DNA of 64,000 bases from Streptomyces sp. Sge12 (lineage in GTDB: Bacteria; Actinomycetota; Actinomycetes; Streptomycetales; Streptomycetaceae), in the NCBI RefSeq assembly GCF_002080455.1, contig NZ_CP020555.1, positions 7,740,501 to 7,804,500 of the forward strand. Direction: 5' to 3'. The position numbers were made by a program, and so were the translations under genes. The notes under the pieces were generated by a model. The model was not told the DNA's origin. It saw only the letters and a program-made list of their open reading frames with translations, and searched no databases. Of this stretch, positions 34,359 to 43,358 are shown in pieces; the stretch's first letter is position 1, and each line of letters opens with the position of its first letter.

Positions 34359-34718
34359 GTGTGCACGTCCGACGAAGCCCGTGAAATCGCCCTCGCCCTC
34401 CCGGAGACGACCGAGAAGGAAGCCTGGGCCATGCCCACCTTCCGGGTCGCCGGGAAGATGTTCCTGACCCTGCCCGACGACGAGACCTCGTTGGCCGTCC
34501 GCTGCCCCAAGGAGGAGCGCGACGAACTGGTCCGCGCCGAACCCGGGAAGTTCTGGGTCGCGGACCACGAGGCCTCCTTCGCCTGGGTGCGGGCGCGCCT
34601 CGCCGCCCTCGACGACGTCGACGAGCTCCGTGCCATCGTCGTCGACTCCTGGCTCCAGGCGGCGCCGCCGCGGCTGCTCCAGGCCCACCCCGAGCTCGGG
34701 CCCCCGGCCGGGCCCTGA
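34359..34718 (+). CDS. MmcQ/YjbR family protein
   Basis: A 119-residue protein with the CyaY-like fold of the MmcQ/YjbR family: ALPETTEKEAWAMPTFRVAGKMFLTLPDDETSLAVRCPKEERDELV and WVRARLAALDDVDELRAIVVDSWLQAAP. Proposed to bind DNA, but its role is unproven. GTG 34359 gives the family-typical N-terminus (CTSDEAREIALALPE); the ribosome site is weak (AGGGG directly adjacent). Confidence 0.88.
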   Translation: MCTSDEAREIALALPETTEKEAWAMPTFRVAGKMFLTLPDDETSLAVRCPKEERDELVRAEPGKFWVADHEASFAWVRARLAALDDVDELRAIVVDSWLQAAPPRLLQAHPELGPPAGP

Positions 34719-34829
34719 GGCCCGGAGCGGGCTCGTGCGGCCCCCCGGGGGCCCAGCACGGGCCCGGTGCGGGCTCGCCGGGACGGGCGGGTGCGGACGG
34801 GACGGTGGATATGGGGGGAACATGGTCAT

Positions 34830-36980
34830 GTGCGAAACGTTCCGGGGCGCGACGAGAGGGCCGACCGGCGTGCGCTGAGCGAGGCACTGGTCGCGGCCTG
34901 CGCCGACGCGGGAGCGTCCATCGGCATGCTCTACCTGCCCGCCCCCGACCCCGCCCGGCGCGTTCTGCACCTGACGCTGGCCTCCGGGCTGTCCCGCGAG
35001 TTCGCGGCACCCTGGTCCAGGGTCGGCCTGGACGACCCGATCCCGGTGGCCGACGCGGTCCGCGACGGCCGCCTCGTCTGGCTCGGCGGCCAGGAGGACA
35101 CGGCCCGCCGCTACCCGCGCCTGGGCCTCGTCCTCCCGTACGACTTCGCCCTCGCCGCAGCCCCGCTGCCGCCGACGGGGGCGGGCCTGCTCCTGCTGTG
35201 GCCGGGCTCGCACGAGCCCGATCTCGACGAGCGGGAGCGCAAGGCCCTGGAATCGGCCCGCGGCCACCTCACGCACGTCCTGCTGCGCGCCGCCGACGAG
35301 GGCCGGCCGCTGCGCCCGGCGTCGCGTCCGGTCATCCTGCGCCCGCTCCCGCCCCCCACACCGGGCCCGGCCGAGGCGGCGGCCGCCATGGCCTTCGTCC
35401 GGCGCCTGCCCGGAGGCAACTGCGCACTCGACCTGAACGGCACCATCACCTTCATCACCCAGGAGGCGGCCGACCTGCTCGGCGCGCCCGTCTCCAGCCT
35501 GCGCGGGGCCCTGCCCTGGGAGGCCCTGCCGTGGATGGACACGCCCGCCGTGGAGAACCACTACCGGGCCGCCGCGATGAGCCGGCTGCCGCGGAGCTTC
35601 ACCACGCCGCGCCCCACCGGACAGCAGGTGCGTTTCGACCTCTACCCGGACAACACGGGAATCAGTGTCCGCATCACCACGGGCAGTGACCAGCCCGACG
35701 CGCCGGCCCCGGCCCCTCCCGGGTCCGCCGACCCGTCCGCGCCCAGCCGGGCCACCGCGCTCTACCCGCTCATGCTGCTGGCCGCGACCCTCACGGAGGC
35801 CGCCCACGCCCAGGACGTCGTGGAGAAGGCCGCCGACCAGATCGTCCCCTCGCTCGGAGCCCACGCCATGGCCCTGCTGGCCGAGCAGGACGGCCGGGTA
35901 CGGGTCGTCGGCCACCGCGGATACTCCGCGCAGCACATGGCGGACCTCGACGGCACGCCCGTGTCGGCGGACACCGCCAGTACGCACATCCTGCGCACCG
36001 CCACCCCGCTGTTCTTCGGCGGGATCGACGAGCTCCTGGCCGCCCACCCGGACGCGGCCATCGAGGACGGCATGGCCGCCTGGGCGTTCCTTCCCCTGAT
36101 CGCCTCCAACCGTCCCATCGGCTGCCTCGTTCTCGCCTACACGCATCCGCGCACCTTCGCGCCCGGCGAACGCGCCGTCCTGACCTCGATCGCCGGACTG
36201 ATCGCGCAGGCGCTGGACCGCGCCCGCCTCTACGACGCCACCCACCAGCTCGCCCGCAGCCTGCAGACCGGGCTCCTGCCGCACACCCTGCCCGCGGTTC
36301 CCGGCCTCGAAGTCGCCGCCCGCTACCTGCCCGCCGCCCACGGCCTCGACGTCGGCGGCGACTTCTACGACCTCATCCGCATCGACGACACCACCGTCGC
36401 GGCCGCCATCGGCGACGTCCAGGGCCACAACGTGAACGCCGCCGCCCTCATGGGCCAGGTCCGCACCGCCGTCCACGCGGGCGCCGGCGCTCCCCCCGAA
36501 GAGGTCCTCGCCCGCACCAACCGGCTCCTGACCGACCTCGAACCGGGCCTGTTCACCAGCTGCCTGTACGTCCACATCGACCTGGCCGGCCACACCGCCC
36601 GGCTGGCCTCCGCCGGCCACCCGCCACCCCTGCTGCGTCACCCCGGGGGCAGGACCGAGATGCTGAACCTTCCGTCCGGCCTCCTCCTGGGCATCGTCCC
36701 CAAGGCCTCGTACGCGGCCGTCGAGATCCCCCTCGCCCCCGGCGCGCTCCTCGCCCTCTACACCGACGGGCTCGTCGAGGCCCCCGGCCGGGACATCGAG
36801 GAGGCCATCGGCGCGGTCGCGGCCCATATCGGCGACGCACCCGAGGACCAGCCGCTCGGCGATCTGGCGGACGAACTCATCGAGCACGCCCACCGCGACG
36901 CACCCCGCACCGACGACATCGCCCTCCTGCTGCTGCGCATCCAGGGCCCGGTTCCGCCGGCTGACCCGCACCGCCCCTGA
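34830..36980 (+). CDS. PP2C/SpoIIE-type protein phosphatase with PAS and GAF domains
   Basis: A 716-residue soluble signalling phosphatase. An N-terminal GAF-like region (about 10-150) precedes a PAS-like segment (about 190-290, CALDLNGTITFITQEAADLLGAP), a second GAF domain (about 310-465) and the C-terminal PP2C domain (about 480-705). The PP2C domain has LDVGGDFYDLI, IGDVQGHNVNAAALMGQ, LYTDGLVEAPG and RTDDIALLLL, with the metal-binding aspartates intact. By family it dephosphorylates STAS antagonists and so activates SigB-type sigma factors, fitting the many switch genes in this window. GTG 34830 follows GGGGGGAA. Confidence 0.9.
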   Translation: MRNVPGRDERADRRALSEALVAACADAGASIGMLYLPAPDPARRVLHLTLASGLSREFAAPWSRVGLDDPIPVADAVRDGRLVWLGGQEDTARRYPRLGLVLPYDFALAAAPLPPTGAGLLLLWPGSHEPDLDERERKALESARGHLTHVLLRAADEGRPLRPASRPVILRPLPPPTPGPAEAAAAMAFVRRLPGGNCALDLNGTITFITQEAADLLGAPVSSLRGALPWEALPWMDTPAVENHYRAAAMSRLPRSFTTPRPTGQQVRFDLYPDNTGISVRITTGSDQPDAPAPAPPGSADPSAPSRATALYPLMLLAATLTEAAHAQDVVEKAADQIVPSLGAHAMALLAEQDGRVRVVGHRGYSAQHMADLDGTPVSADTASTHILRTATPLFFGGIDELLAAHPDAAIEDGMAAWAFLPLIASNRPIGCLVLAYTHPRTFAPGERAVLTSIAGLIAQALDRARLYDATHQLARSLQTGLLPHTLPAVPGLEVAARYLPAAHGLDVGGDFYDLIRIDDTTVAAAIGDVQGHNVNAAALMGQVRTAVHAGAGAPPEEVLARTNRLLTDLEPGLFTSCLYVHIDLAGHTARLASAGHPPPLLRHPGGRTEMLNLPSGLLLGIVPKASYAAVEIPLAPGALLALYTDGLVEAPGRDIEEAIGAVAAHIGDAPEDQPLGDLADELIEHAHRDAPRTDDIALLLLRIQGPVPPADPHRP

Positions 36981-37008
36981 ACCGCCCCGAGGGCCGCCCC
37001 GCCCCGAG

Positions 37009-37034
37009 CGCCGCCCCGCCCGTGCGGGGCGGCG
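37009..37034. terminator. stem-loop between convergent genes
   Basis: Perfect 11-base arms CGCCGCCCCGC (37009-37019) and complement (37024-37034) with a 4-base loop, between the convergent phosphatase and reductase genes; probably bidirectional. Confidence 0.7.
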
Positions 37035-37038
37035 GCGC

Positions 37039-38054
37039 TCATCGCTGCGCGCCCAGCCGGACCAGCATCTTGCCGGTGTTGGCGCCGCTCAGCACCCCGA
37101 GGAAGGCGTCCGCCGCGTGCTCGATCCCGTCGGCGACGGTCACCTCCGTACGCAACGTCCCGTCGGCCAGCAGGCCGGCCGCCCTGCCGATCCACTCCGG
37201 GAACAGGTCGAAGTGGCTGGAGACCAGCATCCCCCGCAGGGTCACCTCGCGCGCCGCGGCCCGGAAGAGGTTGTCGGGACCCGGCGCCGGATCCGTGGAG
37301 TTGTAGCCGCTGATCGCACCGACCATGGCGATCCGTCCGCCGGGGCGGACGGCGCCGATGGCCGCCTGGAGGTGGTCGCCGCCGACGGCGTCGAGGTAGA
37401 CGTCGATGCCCTCGGGGGCCGCCTGCGCGAGCTGACCGGGCAGGTCGCCCCGGCGGTGGTCGATGGCCGCGTCGTAGCCGAAGACGTCCAGCAGCTTCTT
37501 CGTCTTGTGGGGGCCGCCGGCCGAGCCGATGACCCGGGAGGTGCCCAACTGCCGTGCCAGCCGGCCGGCGACGCTGCCCACCGCCCCGGCCGCGGCGGAG
37601 ACGAACACGACGTCACCCTCCTTGACCGGAGCGGTCCGGGTCAGCGCGGCGTACGCGGTCAGGCCCGTGGTGCCCAGCGCGCGCCGAGGTAGTCCGCCCG
37701 CGAGGCGATCGAGGTGTCGACGACGGTGGCCGCACCGGCCTCCAGGACCGCGTACTCCCGCCAGCCGAGGAAGTGCGACACGGTCGCACCGACCGGCACG
37801 GCCGCGGCACGCGAGGCGACCACCTCGCCCACCGCGCTGCCTTCGAGTGCCGTGCCGAGGGCGAACGGCGCGATGTAGGAGGGGGCGTCGTCCATCCGGC
37901 CCCGCATGTACGGGTCGACGGACATCCAGGTGTTGCGGACCAGGACCTGACCCTCGCCGGGCTCCGGCAGCTCGGTGGTGACGAGCCGGAAGTCCTGCGG
38001 CTTCGGGGCGCCGACGGGGCGGGAGACGAGGTGGATCTCGCGGGAGACGGTCAT
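37039..38054 (-). pseudogene. frameshifted NADP-dependent oxidoreductase (CurA-like)
   Basis: MDR-family reductase like CurA or prostaglandin reductase, split by a frameshift. The N-terminal part (MTVSREIHLVSRP to ASRADYLGA; start ATG 38054 after AAAGGAAC) ends in a premature stop just past 37645. The rest (LGTTGLTAYAALTRTAPVKEGDVVFVSAAAGAVGSVAGRLA to the end at 37039) continues in another frame. Removing two bases from the GCGCGCGC run at 37677-37684 restores an intact 337-residue enzyme. It is either a recent mutation or a sequencing error in that run. Confidence 0.85.
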
Positions 38055-38080
38055 GGCGTGTTCCTTTCGGTGCGGACCGC

Positions 38081-38320
38081 CCAGGGACTGGCGGCGCCGG
38101 ATCCGTGGCCGGCGCCCCGGGGGACCGCTCCGCGGCGGCGGAGCTCCTCGGTACGGCGGCTGCCCTGCGGGAGTCACTGGGCACCCCGCTGCCACCGTCG
38201 GAGCGGTACGACGTCGACCGGGCGACGGCCCGCCTCCGGGCGGCGCTGGGCGATGACGCCTTCACCGCGGCCTTCGCCCGGGGCCACTCCCGCCCGCCGG
38301 AGGGCCAGGCCGTCCGGCGG
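38081..38320 (+). pseudogene. C-terminal remnant of a LuxR/AfsR-type regulator
   Basis: The reading AAAELLGTAAALRESLGTPLPPSERYDVDRATARLRAAL followed by FTAAFARGHSRPPEGQAV is the characteristic last segment of large LuxR or AfsR-like regulators with TPR repeats. Nothing of the ATPase, TPR or DNA-binding parts remains. The similarity seems to continue leftward in a different frame (VRTAQGLAA). The frame after the homology runs on without a family-like ending. It lies against the start of the frameshifted reductase. Confidence 0.6.
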
Positions 38321-38503
38321 CAGTCGCGGCTGAGGCTGCGATTCGCGGTGGAGGTCGGTATTTCCAGCCATTCTCGGTACGAGACTGACATGCTCCTGAC
38401 ACTTCAAGACCGCTGTGGGACTCTCCCGGCACGCACTCCGCACACTCTGTGAGGCCCAGCGCCTCGCCCACCCCCACCAGTACGTGGCATGGAGGAGCGA
38501 ACC

Positions 38504-39061
38504 ATGAGGCACATCGCCCAGAGCACCCGCACCACGCGCACTACCCACACCACCCGCATCGCACGTCTCGCCGGGATCGCGACGCTGGTCGTCGCGGCGG
38601 CCTTCGCCGGCACCGGCGCGGCCCTCGCGCAGGGAACCGACGCCTCGGCCGTCGACCAGAAGGTCGACGGCGTGATGGTGGTCGCCGGCAGCAGCTGCAG
38701 CTGGACCAACGCGAGCACGAGCGCCGTTCCCCCGAACGCCCTCACGGTCGACCGCACCACCGTCAACACCCCGGGCGGCAATCTGGCCTGCGGCGGCGGC
38801 ATCGTCGCCTCCCTGAACAACAACCCCGCCTTCACCTTCGACGACGCCGCGGGCACGGCCCGGACCGACCTGATCGACATCACCGGCAGGATGAGCTTCA
38901 TCTCCTGTCGCTACAAGGCGACGAGCATCGTGTGGGACCGCGACGCGACGAGCCTGAAGTACATCAACCGGGCCTTCACGGCCACCAAGACCTCGGGCAG
39001 CTTCCTGTGTCCGGGATCGGTCACCACCCCGGCCGGGGACGCGTCGATGCTGTTCCACTGA
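38504..39061 (+). CDS. secreted hypothetical protein with paired cysteines
   Basis: A 185-residue secreted protein. The signal peptide has a Thr/Arg-rich n-region and ends GAALA-QG (about residue 43). The mature part has four cysteines (SSCSWTN, LACGGG, FISCRY, FLCPGS), probably two disulfides, and many Thr/Asn/Ala. I do not recognise the family. ATG 38504 is preceded by GGAGGAG; an in-frame ATG 15 bases earlier would encode that site, so it is rejected. Confidence 0.8.
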   Translation: MRHIAQSTRTTRTTHTTRIARLAGIATLVVAAAFAGTGAALAQGTDASAVDQKVDGVMVVAGSSCSWTNASTSAVPPNALTVDRTTVNTPGGNLACGGGIVASLNNNPAFTFDDAAGTARTDLIDITGRMSFISCRYKATSIVWDRDATSLKYINRAFTATKTSGSFLCPGSVTTPAGDASMLFH

Positions 39062-39145
39062 GCCGTGGGCGGCCGGGCGGACGGGGCCGGCCCACCGGCC
39101 CCGTCCGACCCGCCGCCGGTCGGCCGTGCTCAGGGCCGGTCGGGC

Positions 39146-40111
39146 TCAGGCTCGGCCGGTGTGCGCGCCGGCCAGGGAGTTGAGCAGGGCGGCGGCCCGT
39201 TCGGCGTCGTCCACGCTGACCGCGAAGTCCTTGCCCCCGGCCCGGATCACCAGGCATTCGCCGCTCCGCAGCATCACCGTGGTGCCGAGGCCACTGAGCC
39301 GGTAGCCCCAGCCCCCGACCTGCGTGGGGGTGCGGTGCTCGGCCCGCGCCCACTCGATGTCCGCCGCGTCCCAGTGCCGTACCGGCCATCCGAGGGGACC
39401 GAACGCCACGTCCAGACCGCGCTCGGCGACCCGTACGCGGACCGAGGAACAGGCCAGTACGGCCATCGAGACGAAGGTGAACGGCGCGATCAGCAGCCAC
39501 ATCGGCTTCGCCGGATCGCCGAGCCCGACGAGCAGCGCGGCCAGCGCGACGACCCCGGCGACGGCGGCGAGCGCGTACAGCCAAGGATTCTCGGTGCGGG
39601 CGAGCCACACGCGGCGCTCACCCGCGGGAATGTCCATCCGAGAACCCTCTCCCGGTGCGGCGGGGGAGGCGGGCCGGCCGCTCGCCAGCACGCCCACCAC
39701 TGCGGCCGCGGCCGCCGCCAGGACCGTCGCGACGGCTCCGACGGTCGCCGAGTCCGCGTCGCGCCACTGCGCGTGATAGAGGTTCGCCCGCACGATCGAA
39801 GCCTGTTCCCCGGCGAGCAGTACCCCGCACGAGACCAGCACGGCCCCGCGCCACCGCCGCGACGCCCGCCAGAACACCGCGGAGACGACGAGTGCGATCC
39901 AGATCGCGACCGGCACCAGTACGACCGCCCAGAGCGGAAGCGAGCCGTCGGGGTCCCCGAAGGCGTTCCAGTGCGTCGCCAGTCGATCCTCGAACCCCCT
40001 GCGCGCCGTCAGCGGCAGTACCACGAGCAGCGCGAGGATCCCGGCCGCCCAGGATGCCGTCCCCCATACGGCCCCTCGCCCCCACCCCGTTAAGCCCCCA
40101 CGGTCCTTCAC
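39146..40111 (-). CDS. DUF1648 membrane protein
   Basis: A 321-residue integral membrane protein with about six helices. The DUF1648 motif LPLTARRGFEDRLATHWNAFGDPDGSLP lies in the first extracytoplasmic loop (about 32-60). The C-terminal region is a soluble beta-rich domain (VRHWDAADIEWARAEHRT...GLGTTVMLRSGECLVIRAGG). DUF1648 is part of SdpI-like immunity and sensor proteins. The start overlaps the GntR stop by 4 bases; this GntR-DUF1648 pairing is recurrent in Gram-positives. Confidence 0.88.
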   Translation of the reverse strand: MKDRGGLTGWGRGAVWGTASWAAGILALLVVLPLTARRGFEDRLATHWNAFGDPDGSLPLWAVVLVPVAIWIALVVSAVFWRASRRWRGAVLVSCGVLLAGEQASIVRANLYHAQWRDADSATVGAVATVLAAAAAAVVGVLASGRPASPAAPGEGSRMDIPAGERRVWLARTENPWLYALAAVAGVVALAALLVGLGDPAKPMWLLIAPFTFVSMAVLACSSVRVRVAERGLDVAFGPLGWPVRHWDAADIEWARAEHRTPTQVGGWGYRLSGLGTTVMLRSGECLVIRAGGKDFAVSVDDAERAAALLNSLAGAHTGRA

Positions 40112-40455
40112 TGTGCCTCCTTGATCATCTCTATGAGATCCGCCCTGCCGTACCCCAGGCGGGCTCCGTCGGCCACCAGTTCGCGCACCCGTTCCAGCAG
40201 CGCCGAACGACCGTCCGCCCCACCTGCCACGGTGACCCCGCGGCCGCGCCGGAACTCCAACAGCCCCTCGTCGCGCAGCGCGCGCAGCCCCCGCAGCACG
40301 GTGTTGGCGTTGACACCCAGCGCCTGGGACAACTCCCGCGCCGGCGGCAGCCGGTCACCCGGCCCGCATTCCCCTTCGGCGATGGCCCGCCGAATGGCCC
40401 CGGCCACCTGCTCGTGCAGGGGGCGGTTGTCCGCGATGTTCAGACTGAGCAACAT
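40108..40455 (-). CDS. GntR-family regulator (YtrA-type)
   Basis: A 115-residue regulator with a GntR winged helix (about 8-75: RPLHEQVAGAIRRAIAEGECGPGDRLPPARELSQALGVNANTVLRGLRALRDEGLL) and a very short C-terminal dimerisation part, as in the YtrA subfamily. It is coupled by a 4-base overlap to the DUF1648 membrane gene. No ribosome site is visible before ATG 40455; an inverted repeat directly upstream may be its own operator. Confidence 0.9.
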   Translation of the reverse strand: MLLSLNIADNRPLHEQVAGAIRRAIAEGECGPGDRLPPARELSQALGVNANTVLRGLRALRDEGLLEFRRGRGVTVAGGADGRSALLERVRELVADGARLGYGRADLIEMIKEAQ

Positions 40456-40457
40456 GA

Positions 40458-40474
40458 TGCTAATGACGCTAGCA
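40458..40474. promoter_or_regulatory. inverted repeat before the GntR gene
   Basis: TGCTA, 7 bases, TAGCA, immediately upstream of the GntR start codon in the divergent GntR/DoxX region. It is a candidate autoregulatory site; the arms are short. Confidence 0.4.
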
Positions 40475-40555
40475 CCATCCATTTCATTCGGCATCTGCGG
40501 GGCCGCGAAAAATCCGGCTCCCGCCGTCGAACCGGATCGCGGCAGCCGTCGTGTG

Positions 40556-41155
40556 ATGGGCATGAACACGCCTTCCACCGGCCTCCGCGCGAGAGCCTCC
40601 GAGCACGCACTCCTGCCGCTGCGCCTCTTCCTGGGCGTCACGTTCGTCTACGCCGGTCTGGACAAGCTGACCGATCCGGCATTCCTGTCCGCCACCGGAG
40701 ACGGCTCGATCGGGCAGCAGATGGAGGCGGTCCGGGACGCCGCGGGCGTGCCGGGACTGATCGACCTCTCCATGACCGACCCGGTCGCCTTCGGCATCGC
40801 GATAGCCGCCGGGGAACTGGCCGTCGGACTGGGCGCCCTGGCCGGTCTGCTGACCCGGATCGCGGCACTCGGCGGCGCGCTGATCTCCCTCAGCCTGTGG
40901 TTGACCATGAGCTGGTCGACCACCCCGTACTACTTCGGCGCGGACCTGATCTACCTGCTGGCCTGGACTCCCCTCATCCTGGCCGGGGCGCCGACCCTGT
41001 CCCTCGACGCGCTGGTCCACCGGCGCCGCGGCGCGACCCGGCGGGTGGCCCCCGCCTCGGGCCCGGCCCCGGCTCCGGCCCCGGCCCGCGGTGCGAGCCC
41101 GGCCGGCAGCGGCCACCGGGCCCGTGGGCGGGCCCGGGCCCGGGTCGGTCCGTGA
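40556..41155 (+). CDS. DoxX family membrane protein
   Basis: A 199-residue membrane protein with four helices. The DoxX motif PLRLFLGVTFVYAGLDKLTDPAFLS is near the N-terminus, followed by GELAVGLGALAGLLTRIAALGGALISL and LIYLLAWTPLILAGA. The tail after residue 150 is Ala/Pro/Arg-rich and disordered. DoxX proteins act in membrane redox and oxidative-stress defence. The start may be ATG 40556 or 40562; neither has a clear ribosome site. A large terminator follows. Confidence 0.85.
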   Translation: MGMNTPSTGLRARASEHALLPLRLFLGVTFVYAGLDKLTDPAFLSATGDGSIGQQMEAVRDAAGVPGLIDLSMTDPVAFGIAIAAGELAVGLGALAGLLTRIAALGGALISLSLWLTMSWSTTPYYFGADLIYLLAWTPLILAGAPTLSLDALVHRRRGATRRVAPASGPAPAPAPARGASPAGSGHRARGRARARVGP

Positions 41156-41208
41156 GCCGCTCCGGCGGTCGGACGGTGAACGCGCCGGTCCGGGGCGGGG
41201 GCGGCGTA

Positions 41209-41253
41209 CGGCGAAGCCCCCTCTCCTGCCGGGCAGAAGAGGGGGCTTCGCCG
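41209..41253. terminator. 16-bp stem-loop terminator
   Basis: Perfect 16-base arms (41209-41224, starting CGGCGAAGCC, and 41238-41253) with a 13-base loop containing a further 4-bp stem. It lies between the convergent DoxX and Ser-rich protein genes and probably serves both. Confidence 0.85.
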
Positions 41254-41266
41254 GATCGGTGACGGA

Positions 41267-41794
41267 TCAGAGGGCGCTCTTCGTCGCGCTGGCGACGACG
41301 CACTCCTTGTACTCGCTGCCGTCGCCCTTGCCGGTGTACGGCGTGGTCGCCTCGGCCTGCCGGGACGCACCCGCCTTGACGGTGAGCGCGGTGACCTTGG
41401 CCTGGGCGGAGGCCGCGGCCGAGGTGGCGTCCCCGCGGAACTTCATGGTGATGTTGTAGGTCTGGTCCAGCGAGCCGCTGTTCGTGACCGTGATCCTGGC
41501 GACCAGGTTCTTGCCCGCGTCGTCCAGCTTGCAGGTGTCGATCTTGATGTCTCGCTCGGTCTTGTTGCTGCTGGATCCGCCGGTGACGGACGTGCCACCC
41601 GAGCTGCTGGTGCTGCCGCCGGTGCTGTCGCTGTCATGGCTGCCACCGGTGCTGCCGCCGCTGGAGCTGCTGGAGCCCGAGCCGGAACTGTGGCTGCTGC
41701 CACCGCAGCTGGCGCCGTGGGAGCCGCGGGCTCCGGTGAGTGCGAAGATTGCGATACCAAAGACGGCAACCGCGCGGACATGGCGAAGCTTCAC
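41267..41794 (-). CDS. secreted Ser/Gly-rich protein with C-terminal beta domain
   Basis: A 175-residue secreted protein. The hydrophobic segment is about 7-22 (AVAVFGIAIFALTG), followed by GASC. A 50-residue Ser/Gly/Thr linker containing only small polar residues comes next, then an Ig-like domain with two cysteines (IDTCKLDD, KECVVAS). That domain pattern (ARITVTNSGSLDQTYNITMKF) is of the FxLYD/DUF4352 kind seen in surface lipoproteins. GTG 41794 is chosen for its KLRHVR n-region. Confidence 0.75.
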   Translation of the reverse strand: MKLRHVRAVAVFGIAIFALTGARGSHGASCGGSSHSSGSGSSSSSGGSTGGSHDSDSTGGSTSSSGGTSVTGGSSSNKTERDIKIDTCKLDDAGKNLVARITVTNSGSLDQTYNITMKFRGDATSAAASAQAKVTALTVKAGASRQAEATTPYTGKGDGSEYKECVVASATKSAL

Positions 41795-41887
41795 GTGAAC
41801 CCCGTTGGAATAGCAGTGTGCGAGAGCCCGACTTGATGGGCTCATGTCACTTTATCAGGGGTCGGGGCAGCCTTGATCCACTGTCCG

Positions 41888-41905
41888 CGCCCGCGTACGC
41901 GGGCG
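41888..41905. other. 18-base perfect palindrome in a 295-base gene gap
   Basis: CGCCCGCGT and its exact complement meet without a loop. The gap 41795-42089 otherwise shows no gene. The palindrome is downstream of the DUF475 gene and upstream of the Ser-rich protein gene, so it could be a terminator or a protein-binding site. Confidence 0.45.
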
Positions 41906-42089
41906 TGTGGGGTGCCGTTGGCCCGTGCGTCACCGAGCACGTCGCATGTCCGTCCCGAAGTCGCCCCGGCGATGAGCTCCTTGGCGCCGATCGGCGAAGG
42001 CGACGCCGCAGAGCGGTTGCATTCGTACAGACCGTCCCTTGTGTTGATGGCCGTCCGTGCCGGTGGCCCGCCCGTGTCGGTGCCCCTGC

Positions 42090-43238
42090 TCAGACGCCGG
42101 AGGGGACCTCGGTCTTCTCGTCGGACCCCGTGCCCTTCGCCCCGGCCGCCGCCAGCCTGCGGTTGCGCCGGACCGAGGAGAGGAAGGACCAGCCGATCAG
42201 GACGACGCCGACGAGGCCCGTGATGACCTCGTGGATCTCGTACTGGATGGTGACGAGCAGGATCACGGCGAGGGCGCCGATCGCGTAGTGCGCGCCGTGC
42301 TCCAGGTAGACGTAGTCGTCGAGGGTGCCCTGGCGGACCAGGTAGACCGTGAGCGAACGGACGTACATCGCGCCGATGCCGAGGCCGAGCGACATGAGGA
42401 CGATGTCATTGGTGATCGCGAAGGCGGCGATGACGCCGTCGAAGGAGAAGGACGCGTCGAGGACCTCCAGGTAGAGGAACAGGAAGAAGGCGGCCTTGCC
42501 GGCCATCACGACCGCCGGGACCTTCGTGCCGCTCTTCCTGGCCGCTGCCTCGGCCTCGTGCTCGCGCTCCTCCTCTTCCTCGAGTTTGTTCTCGAAGTAA
42601 CCGGAGAGTCCGCCGACGACCAGGTAAGTGATCAAGCCCGCGATGCCGGCGATCAGGACGGTCTCGGCCTTGTCGGCGTGGACCCCGCCGTACTGGTGGG
42701 CGTGGGTGGCGAAGGTCGTCGCGGAAACGAGCAGCACGATGAGCGCGATGCAGACGGAGAGCATGTCGATCTTGCCGAGCTTGGCGAGCGGGCGCTCCAG
42801 CCATCCGAGCCACTTGAAGTCGCGGTCCTCGAAGATGAAGTCAAGGAAGATCATCAGGAGGAACATGCCCCCGAAAGCGGCGATCGACGGGTGGGCATCG
42901 GTCACCAGCTGCTGGTACGTGTCCCTTTCGTCCAGCGCGAGCTGCACCGCTTCGATCGGACCGATCCCGGCGCTGACGGCGACGATCACGACGGGGAAGA
43001 CCAGGCGCATGCCGAAGACCGCGATCAGGACACCGATGGTGAGGAAGATCTTCTGCCAGAAGGCATTCATCTTCTTCAGGATTCCGGCGTTGACCACGGC
43101 GTTGTCGAAGGACACCGAGATTTCGAGGATGGACAGGATCGCCACGATCCCGAAGCCTGCCCACCCCCCGTATAACACCGCCGCGATCAGGCCGAGCGCG
43201 GTGACCGCGAACGACCAGCCGAACGTTTTCAGAAGCAC
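42090..43238 (-). CDS. DUF475 / TerC-like integral membrane protein
   Basis: A 382-residue membrane protein with about nine helices. Acidic motifs inside helices are typical of TerC-related DUF475 proteins: SILEISVSFDNAVVNA, FLDFIFED and LEVLDASFSFDGVIAAFAITND. A cytoplasmic Glu-rich loop (ENKLEEEEEREHEAEAAARKS) lies mid-protein. TerC relatives take part in tellurite resistance and metal (Mn) export. It is monocistronic, with 120 bases to the serine hydrolase gene upstream. Confidence 0.93.
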   Translation of the reverse strand: MLLKTFGWSFAVTALGLIAAVLYGGWAGFGIVAILSILEISVSFDNAVVNAGILKKMNAFWQKIFLTIGVLIAVFGMRLVFPVVIVAVSAGIGPIEAVQLALDERDTYQQLVTDAHPSIAAFGGMFLLMIFLDFIFEDRDFKWLGWLERPLAKLGKIDMLSVCIALIVLLVSATTFATHAHQYGGVHADKAETVLIAGIAGLITYLVVGGLSGYFENKLEEEEEREHEAEAAARKSGTKVPAVVMAGKAAFFLFLYLEVLDASFSFDGVIAAFAITNDIVLMSLGLGIGAMYVRSLTVYLVRQGTLDDYVYLEHGAHYAIGALAVILLVTIQYEIHEVITGLVGVVLIGWSFLSSVRRNRRLAAAGAKGTGSDEKTEVPSGV

Positions 43239-43358
43239 TGGCTACCCAATCGTCGTGTACGGGGCTCCTCCGCGCCGTACATGGCTTTGCGAAACATTGA
43301 CCGTGGAGTCTAGATCGATGCCTCGCGGCTCCGACAGATCGCCCGGGCCGGCGGATCG

